NCBI GenBank assembly: GCA_963971425.1 | Contig: OZ020525.1 | Span: 13,770,187 to 13,834,186 of the forward strand | Source of the DNA: Bryoerythrophyllum caledonicum | Taxonomy: Eukaryota; Streptophyta; Bryopsida; Pottiales; Pottiaceae | Length of the DNA stretch: 64,000 bases | Reading direction: 5' to 3' | Part shown: positions 57,334-64,000 of the stretch, in pieces | Numbering within the stretch: the first letter of the stretch is position 1 | Layout of the letters: every line of letters begins with the position of its first letter | Notes under the pieces: generated by a model | What the model was told of the DNA's origin: nothing | Seen by the model: only the letters and a program-made list of their open reading frames with translations | Databases searched by the model: none | Made by a program: the position numbers and the translations under genes

Positions 57334-60300
57334 ATGGCCCTTGTTCGTGCTGATAATCATTATGTTCCGGTCCTTTTTCCATTAGGTGAAGACGGTCATG
57401 CTATAGTCACTTGTACATTATTAAGTTTGAGGTTTCAGTTTCGTGCGGACACTATCTTTGTCGAAGAAGAAGTTTTTGACGATCAAACCGGTCTACTTTC
57501 ACATGCAGTTGGTCAGATTAGAGGAGAGAATGATGTCGGTTCGTTCTGGTTGCTCAAGCCCGGAAAATATCGTGTATATGGAGTCTCAGAGTCTGTGTTA
57601 GATGGTTCGACTGAACTTCTAACACCTAGGGAGTCGTCAACAGTTAGCATTGAGAGACCAGTGTCGTATAGGGTCAAAATTGAGCCCGGTCTAGAAACAA
57701 CTTATGAGCTCAGTGATGATTCCGAGAGTGAGGTTGATATTCTAAGATCAGAGAGTAAAGTCCAAGCTGCGCTGTCTCCACAAGTAGTTCGGAAGGAAAC
57801 AACTCCTCCAGTCAGTCCGTCTCGTCATGCAGTTGGTCAGTCCAAGGTTGTGGCAAGTCCTGTTGTCAGTATCATTCATTCTTTGATGCGCCTTGGAGCT
57901 CGTAAACGTTCCAAAAGTGTGTTATCTCGAATTAACTTTGATGCAATCAAACTCCAGCAGGTTGATTACCTCCCCCCTCGTTACGATGGGGACGTTATCT
58001 TCGAATTTCCACCTTTAGGTGACCACAGCCAGAACACAAAGGCCAAGCAGCTTCGTGGAATGGATAGACGGTACGATGGCCATGCTTGGTCTCGCACAAT
58101 TACATCCAATATTCAGAATGATCTGAATCTTTTGTTTCGTACATCCTCTTGTTTGGGCCACCTCCGTTGCGACAACCGTGACTCTGAGTATCTTCAGAGA
58201 GACCACAGAACTTCCAAAGTGAATAAAACAGAGTGGGAAGGATTGTCTGAGAAGGTGTTTGAGGAGGGATCCAAGCCTCCCACTGGTTCGACAGTTGTTT
58301 GCAAATCCTGTAACGTCCCTCCCACTTGTGTTGCTGCCTGTCCTGCTAAGATCTACTATGTTATTGCCTCACCTCACATTACGAGGGCTTGTGTGCACTT
58401 GGGATCTCATGACCATCCCGTCAAGTCAGGTGATCATCGGGACTTCATCGAACTGACAGATAGCTTGATTGGGGAGCAAGTCGAACGCACCCCATCAGCC
58501 ACTCGCTTGGCTATTGTGCTTGAAACTGCTAATGATGTATTGGGCCCACTCCTCCTTGCTAAAGAAGGAGAACCACAGAAGATCTTGGAGCTGGACGAGC
58601 TGCAAGGTATTTTCGATCGATGTAAGCACCTCACCTCGCCCAACATTTGTAACGCAGTCACCACGTTTAGAACTATCCGTCGCTTAGGAGTCATGGACAG
58701 TATTACCAAGTTACGCGGTGCTAGCAATTGGAAGTTCGTGCAGCAGAATAAGTTTCCAGGGCTAGGGGCGGACATGGACAAGGTCTTTGTCTTCAAGATG
58801 TCTGAAGTTGGACCGGGCAGCGGAGTCGACCTGGTGAAACGAATGCAAACTGGTGGTGACCTGGAGAACTCTTGGATAATGTTTGACCATGTCAAACGGG
58901 TCAGGTCGTGGACGACAATGGCTTGCCATGTGTACGATTCCACATATTGCCGTGTCATGACAATTGCAGTATGCGACATGCAGTCTGAAGATGTTGCAGC
59001 CCAGTCAATCTTATGGAAGAACCTCAACGCCCTCATGGCTACGCATGGAGTGGTCAATGTCAATTTTAAAGGTTTCATGGCCGACAGTGCACAAGCCAAC
59101 TGGAATGCGGTTCGAATTATATACGGAAGTGGAGATGCGTCTGAAAAGATGGTGGACAAAGAAAGGACTTGTCTTTCCCATTGGACGCAGTCCTTGGAGA
59201 AACATACCAAGGCCGATATCCGTCAAGACCTGCAATCTCAGCATCAAAGACTATGCCAGCAGTACAAGAATGCAAAATCGATGGCGGAGGCCGAGACGAA
59301 GTATCTGGCAATTCGGGCATGGTGGATGTCATCCGGTGCAGCAGCTGAACAAGCCCTTCCTCGTCTTGAGCTGAGGCTGGCCTTCTGGCATTTCCATTAC
59401 CGCCAATGGGGTGGATTTATGGAGTTGGTAAGTCTAGACTTCCCTCTATATTTCATCTATACTTCATTCTATATAGTACTACTACATGAATTCCACCATT
59501 ATGCTAATTCGGGAGTGTATTCACATTGCAGGATCTTAGTGAAGACGAACTAGCGGAAATGCCATCCTGTAACCTTGCTGAATCTATTCATAACAAGTGG
59601 AAGCAGCAATCTGGCGATCGAGGCAGCGACCTATATGTGGCAACTGTCGATGACTTCGTGCGTGCTATCATGCAGTGCTCAGCATATTGCCAATTCCTGA
59701 AGGGAGAGAACCCTGGTACTCGACCGTCGAGGGAGGAATTGAAGCTGAGGAGTGCTCAGAGGTCAGCCGCAAAAACAGGAAACTCCAAACCGCTTCATGA
59801 GGCCATTTTGAAGATGTCTGGCGGTGACGAGTGGTGCACCAGGACTCCCCACCTCGAAGGGAAAGAGGTTTTTGTTTCTCTGAAGCGTAAACCAGATACT
59901 ACTTTTGGTGACGAATGTGAATCTCACAGGCCAGACAAGATCAATATATCCTGTCCACGCGTCCAAACCAGATCTGCCCGACTGAACTCCTCTCCACCTC
60001 GTGTGATAACTCCTGATTCTCCCACAACTACAGATGACGAGCAGCCGCAACTTCCATCAGACAACGCTCCGCAGCAGCTCGATCGGTACCACGTCACCGC
60101 AGCTGAGGAGACAACATGCAACCCTGCCCAGTGGCACATCGCACGTCTGCCTAAGACATCTGCGAAGGCTTGCTTTGCTCTACAAGCAATCACCAAGAAG
60201 AAGTGCGTTGTGAGGATTGTACAAGACGGGAAGAGCACCGCTGCACCTACCTACTCGGGCCTCATGAAGAATTATCGGAAGAATAGGACCGACCCCATGG

Positions 60301-60980
60301 ACTTCTTCTTTTGCAACGACGATATTGAGAGGTGCGTCAAGGGCACAAGGAGGAAGTGGGTTCTCTCAGTGCCGAGCGTTCTAGAGGTATGGCCGGTTAA
60401 GTTGGGGACCAATTTAACCTGCAAAGAGATCCTCTCTTTAGAAAACGCAGGCTTTAGACTGCCCCAGCAGAAGGAGATGACACCTACAAGAATTTTTCAG
60501 GACCACCCGTTGCATGTGGACTTAGCAAGCTACACGACTCCAGCATATCCGAATGAGTTTCCCACCCGGCGTTCAGGGAAGTTGATTCGGCGCAACAAGA
60601 AGGCCCCGTCAACAAAGCACGCCAATAATTGTGCCTCAGCCCTGTCACTAAAAGGCAGAGTGCGCAAATTGTGCATGCTTCCAGCACCTGCCTTAGGATG
60701 CATTGTTTCATTGGATTTCGGCACGCCCCCAAAGGTACAGCAATACTACTTGACAATTTCGCAGCTGCCAGCATGCAGTTGTCCTAACTTCAAGGAGATG
60801 GCGACTAAAGCAATTGGAAAACGGGGTCAATGGGCCAACTGTAAGCATTTGTACTATTTGTTTACTGTAGTGTGTGGTTTGAACTCAGAATCAGATACGT
60901 TCATTCATGCAGCTAGTTTTAGCTTCAACGAAGTGAATAGAGTTTTGAACGGTGGTTTACCGAAGTACCTTGACTCTTAG
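57334..60980 (+). CDS. MULE-superfamily transposase with N-terminal zinc region and SWIM finger
   Basis: Two exons, 57334-59427 and 59532-60980 (GTAAGT donor, TTGCAG acceptor, phase 0), 1180 residues from the first ATG. Residues 1-250: unknown, Ser/acidic. About 255-365: a Cys/His-rich domain (FRTSSCLGHLRC, VCKSCNVPPTC, RACVHLGSHDHP), compatible with a WRKY/FLYWCH/GCM-type zinc finger for DNA binding. Catalytic core: Asp518 in WIMFDHVKRV, Asp584 in FMADSAQANWNAV, C613-x2-H616 in TCLSHWTQS, Glu715 in CNLAESIHNKW, the DDE pattern of MULEs with a helical insert between the second Asp and Glu. C-terminus: a SWIM finger, CSC near 1112 and CKH near 1135. Open across its whole length with all catalytic residues kept, so it may be functional. 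Function: cuts the element at its ends and makes the staggered break behind the 10 bp duplication. Confidence 0.88.
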
Positions 60981-61654
60981 AGTTTTCTGTTTCTTCAGAG
61001 AAACATATGTATGGAGGATTTGTTATAATCATGATGTAGTGAGACTAAAAGGGCCACTACAAGATATTTGACTCACCACATGTATTTCACTGTTCCAAAG
61101 TTGCTTGACCCTTTTAGAATACCTTCCATTCTCATTATACTGAAACAGTTCGTCTTTGACTTGAGAGAGTAAGTTATTTATTACTGATACAATAAGTCTC
61201 AATTTACTAAAATAGTAAGACCCATTCACTGAAACAGTAAGTGATATCATATAACTAACACAATATGCCTCATCTTAGTGATACAGTAAATTCCATTTTA
61301 AAGTATACTAAATGCTCATTTGACAAAAATTATATGTTATCCCAACTCTAATACAGTGAAAATCCATTTACTGATCTATAATGTTTCTAAATCACTAGAC
61401 CCTAGGTAGTATTCAAATTTTTCATGGCCGTAGGCCCTCATTGTACACGATCATAATTCCAAATATTCAATTTACCAAATTTACTAGATTTTTCACTGAT
61501 ATATTTACATTTTTTTCTGTACCAGAACCCTTAATTGTCCACGGTCGTAGGTCCCAATATTTACTAAGTTTAGAAAAAAAATTACAAAAAATACGGTTAG
61601 TCCAAAAATACCCTAAGCTTACTGCTTAAAGTTACATTTTAATCAAAATATCTC
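60981..61654. other. MULE right subterminal region
   Basis: AT-rich, non-coding, with many imperfect units of ACTGAAACAGTAAGT/GATACAGTAA (61080-61360) and two CC.TAGG blocks. Probably the 3' leader of the transposase gene and inner part of the right end. Confidence 0.5.
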
Positions 61655-61699
61655 AGAACTTACCGCTCACCGCTCTACACTCGCAAAATAGCTTCGTCC
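61655..61699. repeat. Right terminal inverted repeat of the giant MULE
   Basis: CTTACCGCTCACCGCTCTACACTCGCAAAATAGCTTCGTCC; its complement aligns to the left end with a 7-base gap and several mismatches. Confidence 0.85.
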
Positions 61700-62068
61700 T
61701 GCTACACCCCGTCTCTACCTCTAAAAATTGGTGTGTTAGGAGCTAACATCATGCTTAACAAGATGGTAATAGATTTAGACCTTGTGTAGTGAAAATTTTT
61801 GACACCAAGTGAAGTCAAAGTCTGCTGATCCACTAAACGCAGGGAAGAAAATGAACCATTTGCTTGACTTCGAACACTATAATCTTTCAATCCGTGCGGT
61901 CAAAGGTTATGAAATTTTGTACATGTATTACTTAATAAGCCTTTATCTAGACCCTACGGTCAGAACTAAAAATCAAAGTTTTTGTTTCCTTCTTTATTCA
62001 TTGCACTAGAATCCAACAATTTTGAAGTGTTTTTGGTGTAAAACTGTCTTGCCAACCTCAGGGGTTAA
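61700..62068. mobile_element. TTAA-ended element, right part, split by the giant MULE
   Basis: Resumes TGCTACACCCC and follows the 13 kb copy (ACCTCTAAAAATTGGTGTGTT, CTTTCAATCCGTGCGGT) to the end CCTCAGGGGTTAA. TTAA at 62065-62068. Confidence 0.85.
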
Positions 62069-62203
62069 TCTCGTAGCTATTTAGATTGAGGAAAGAGTAG
62101 TAAAAAGAGGGTGTTGATCTCGATATCAAGCGAGAAGAATTTATTAAAAGTTCCAAATGGAAGTAGTTGTAAGTAATGCCCGGTCACTACAGTAAATCCG
62201 GGT

Positions 62204-62244
62204 TCGCGGTGTCAGGGCCCGATTTTAGCCCTGACACCGCGAAG
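62204..62244. repeat. Strong hairpin, 16 bp perfect stem
   Basis: TTCGCGGTGTCAGGGC (62204-62219) pairs with GCCCTGACACCGCGAA (62229-62244) over a 9-base loop, and outer CCGG bases extend it imperfectly. No T run follows, and a bacterial-type terminator is not expected here. Confidence 0.85.
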
Positions 62245-62335
62245 ACCGGCCCTTCTCCCCAAGCGCCTTTTCGCCTCCTTCCCACGATAACTGCCACTCT
62301 CGCCCTCAATTATTTCGCGCTGCCCGTCTCTCTTT

Positions 62336-62725
62336 TCAGCACTTCTCGCCAAAAAGCCCCTTCGCCCCCGCCTTCTCCGGATCACCGAAGTCACCTTTTC
62401 GCCCCCGCCTTCTTCGGATCACCGAAGTCTCCTTATCGGCCCGACACGTGTACTCCAGAATGACCCGCCCTTCTCGGCAGCCCCAAACTGCCATCCACAC
62501 CGTTTCGTACGGCGCCGTCTTTGGCACGATCATTGTGCCGTGTAGAATCCTTTCGGAAGGGGAGTGATTGTCTGCGCCTGAATTGAGTTCCTCGATCACA
62601 ATCTTCCCATACATGACAGGTCGAATGGAGATTCTAGCGAGACGGCGCCACCAACCGTTGCTGATAACGGGGCAACAGGGAGGAATTGGAGGCGTCAAGG
62701 GAGAAAGAAAGAAGCTGGCGTGCAA
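62336..62725 (-). CDS. Hypothetical open frame, weak
   Basis: 129 codons on the minus strand (MHASFFLSPLTPP ... KGLFGEKC). The middle (VMYGKIVIEELNSGADN, GTMIVPKTAPYETVWMAVW) looks protein-like, but the end is coded by a 37 bp tandem duplication (about 62350-62424). No domain recognised. It is divergent from the gene to the right and may be a chance frame in GC-rich promoter DNA. Confidence 0.25.
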   Translation of the reverse strand: MHASFFLSPLTPPIPPCCPVISNGWWRRLARISIRPVMYGKIVIEELNSGADNHSPSERILHGTMIVPKTAPYETVWMAVWGCREGRVILEYTCRADKETSVIRRRRGRKGDFGDPEKAGAKGLFGEKC

Positions 62726-62957
62726 GAGAAGGGGCTAGAGGACCTTGATGCCGCGATTAGGGTTTGGCCCGCATGCAGACTACCTGAAGACACACGGTCA
62801 CAAGGTTCTTCGGATGCGCGATTCGAAGAGTAACGCAATCCAAGCTTATCGCTGATATTCCCTCAGATTGTAGGTCCAGGCTAATCGGTTTAGGCGGCGT
62901 AGGCAATAATCATCATCGCCATCACCATCACCATCAACGTGAAACCCTAATCCAGGC

Positions 62958-63113
62958 ATGGCAAAGTTTTGTGTGGCGGCACCATTTCCAGCACTTTCGA
63001 ACAGTGTTTTTTGCCCTCTTGCGACATATCCAGGATCTTCAAGCTCTGCGTCAACGATCGCTGCTTCAAAACTCCAGGATTTTCAAGCCTCTGCGTCAAC
63101 GATCGCCGACTGA
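62958..63113 (+). CDS. Short upstream frame, 51 residues, transit-peptide-like
   Basis: MAKFCVAAPFPALSNSVFC..., Ser/Ala-rich and free of acidic residues until its end, stop at 63111. A 34 bp imperfect tandem repeat lies in it (CTCTGCGTCAACGATCGC at about 63048 and 63090). A GTAAGT donor at 63122 and a CATACAG acceptor before 63216 suggest it sits in a first exon whose intron is removed before the main frame. It could be an upstream open reading frame that limits translation of the next gene. Confidence 0.35.
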   Translation: MAKFCVAAPFPALSNSVFCPLATYPGSSSSASTIAASKLQDFQASASTIAD

Positions 63114-63356
63114 ACTTTTCGGTAAGTTCCTTGCCTTTCTTGCTTTTTATTTAATTCCATTTCGATAAGTTCTCTGTCATTCTTACTTTCCATTTCTTTT
63201 TGGTGATGCATACAGGCGGTCCTTCTTCCATTCCGTTTCAAATGTGGGGCGTTGGAAAGTAAGCTGTGTGAAGGTGTAGAAAATTTTGCAAAGCGTCCAG
63301 GTTTAGGGTTTAAGAGTTTTAGGGTTCCCGATAATCGTTTCTTGCGATAAGGTTTC

Positions 63357-64000
63357 ATGTTCGGCAATGTCCTTCCTCGCAGGACCGTAAAAATGCCGAA
63401 GCGGCCGGTGTGTTTCTGCAAGCCACTGTTTGATGAGATCCCGGTGGAGAACATGAAAGGGATTCCGCCCACCTACAACAAGGAAACGGGGAGGATCGAG
63501 CAGCTATTCGTCATTGAGAACGACCACATTTGGCGCGATAGCTGGGAGGTGATGGAGGCGAGGGACCTTATCCTGGAGCTGCATGGACCGGACTCGCCCA
63601 TCGTACCGCCTGGACAAACCGGCCCCAAGCAGATACTGTGCATTCATTGCAACACGACGCACAAGAAGCACAGGTTCAACTTCCACCGGAACCATGCATT
63701 GTGCGAAGGGAAGGGGAAGGAGGGCGTGAAGATGCCGTCGTATCCCAATTTGGGCGTCAGGGATGTGGCGAACTTTGTGGCACGACTTCGGGATTGCCAG
63801 TCGGCTGAAGATGCAATTCAGGTATTCGGCACCATAGAGCCGATAGCCACGAAGAGGAGGCCTCGGAAGGGTGCCGATAATGAGGAGGAACCGAACAGTC
63901 GACGTCGAATTAAGCGCGGGAAGAAGCTGTCAGAGGAGGGCCCTCCGCAGAAGCGTACCGCGGCGGCTTCTCGGAAAAGACCTCCGCCCCCGAAAGCTAT
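63357..64000 (+). CDS. Unrecognised gene, 5' part, runs off the window
   Basis: Open from ATG 63357 to the window edge (about 214 codons). ATG 63393 (MPKRPVCFCKPLFDEIP) is the more likely start, because CTCGCAG at 63376-63382 could be a splice acceptor. A compact Cys/His region (ILCIHCNTTHKKHRFNFHRN, then HALC) looks like a zinc-binding domain; before it lies RDSWEVMEARDLILELHGPDSP and after it a basic, Arg/Lys/Pro-rich tail (RRRIKRGKKLS, RKRPPPP), suggesting a nuclear protein. I do not know the family. GC-rich and uninterrupted, unlike the neighbouring transposons. Confidence 0.6.
   Translation, partial: MFGNVLPRRTVKMPKRPVCFCKPLFDEIPVENMKGIPPTYNKETGRIEQLFVIENDHIWRDSWEVMEARDLILELHGPDSPIVPPGQTGPKQILCIHCNTTHKKHRFNFHRNHALCEGKGKEGVKMPSYPNLGVRDVANFVARLRDCQSAEDAIQVFGTIEPIATKRRPRKGADNEEEPNSRRRIKRGKKLSEEGPPQKRTAAASRKRPPPPKA

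Larger units (their letters stand above)
42962..61699. mobile_element. Giant (18.7 kb) Mutator-like DNA transposon
   Basis: Flanked by the 10 bp duplication TGCTACACCC (42952-42961, 61700-61709). The uninterrupted site exists in the related repeat near 13660, so the borders are defined by an empty-site comparison. The ends are inverted: GGGAAAAGCTATTTAGTGAG on the left and GGACGAAGCTATTTTGCGAG on the right, then CGGTGAGCGGT.AG, with weaker similarity continuing for perhaps 200 bp. Contents from left: a possible two-exon minus-strand gene, a 140-residue minus-strand gene, a 12-exon minus-strand gene for an amino-methyltransferase-like protein, a bidirectional promoter gap, and the MULE transposase on the plus strand. 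Mutator-like elements duplicate 8-11 bp and use transposases with SWIM fingers, both seen here. The size is far above the usual 1-6 kb. No capsid, polymerase B or reverse transcriptase is present. Confidence 0.9.

Noticed and set aside
58015-59332. Minus-strand frames of up to 258 codons
   Set aside because: Shadows of the transposase gene on the other strand; no independent features.
42962-61699. Polinton or integrated giant-virus segment
   Set aside because: The size and gene number fit, but there is no DNA polymerase B, capsid, ATPase or protease signal; the transposase, 10 bp duplication and ends indicate a MULE.

Overview
The window is nuclear DNA of a green plant. Two host genes identify it: a DUF1230/CGLD27 thylakoid-type protein with a transit peptide and five phase-consistent coding exons, and a plastid SufE-BolA fusion. 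Introns are GT-AG and intergenic DNA is AT-rich. A DD34E Tc1-type element, a TTAA-ended repeat family and a Ty3 element carrying a DNA methyltransferase suggest a non-seed lineage (bryophyte, lycophyte, fern or streptophyte alga) rather than an angiosperm. This placement is inference; no sequence here fixes the species.

Layout. 0.3-6.0 kb: a PIF/Harbinger transposon with both of its genes, interrupted by a 1.6 kb Tc1 element. 6-9 kb: unassigned DNA and a decayed cytochrome P450 on the minus strand that still shows its intron. 9-14 kb: dispersed repeats, a TA-flanked element with CAGTCTA ends and a complete TTAA-ended repeat. 14.0-19.2 kb: a young Copia LTR retrotransposon. 20.0-23.0 kb: CGLD27. 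23.4-24.6 kb: a second TTAA-ended repeat. About 26-33.4 kb: a broken Ty3/Gypsy-type element on the minus strand with a Dnmt3-like cytosine methyltransferase between protease and reverse transcriptase and a PHD finger after the integrase. 34.8 kb: a scrap of adenosylhomocysteinase. 37.2-38.3 kb: SufE-BolA. 38.5-39.8 kb: a foldback element with tandemly repeated arms. 40-42.4 kb: more TTAA-ended repeats.

The main discovery is at 42,962-61,699: an 18.7 kb DNA transposon inserted in a TTAA-ended repeat. It has a 10 bp target duplication, inverted ends rich in GTGAGCG repeats, and a 1,180-residue MULE-type transposase (D518, D584, E715, C-x2-H, C-terminal SWIM finger). Facing away from the transposase is a 12-exon gene that I could assemble with every junction in phase. 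It encodes about 1,126 residues and ends in a diverged N4/N6 amino-methyltransferase fold. One of its introns holds a GC-rich aldolase fragment and an array of GTCTCGG..CCGAGAC palindromes. The intact splice pattern and reading frames suggest a recently functional, possibly still active, giant MULE.

61.7-64.0 kb: the other half of the interrupted repeat, a strong hairpin, and the 5' part of an unrecognised gene that runs off the window. Two unrelated mobile elements within 20 kb of each other both carry DNA-methyltransferase-type domains.
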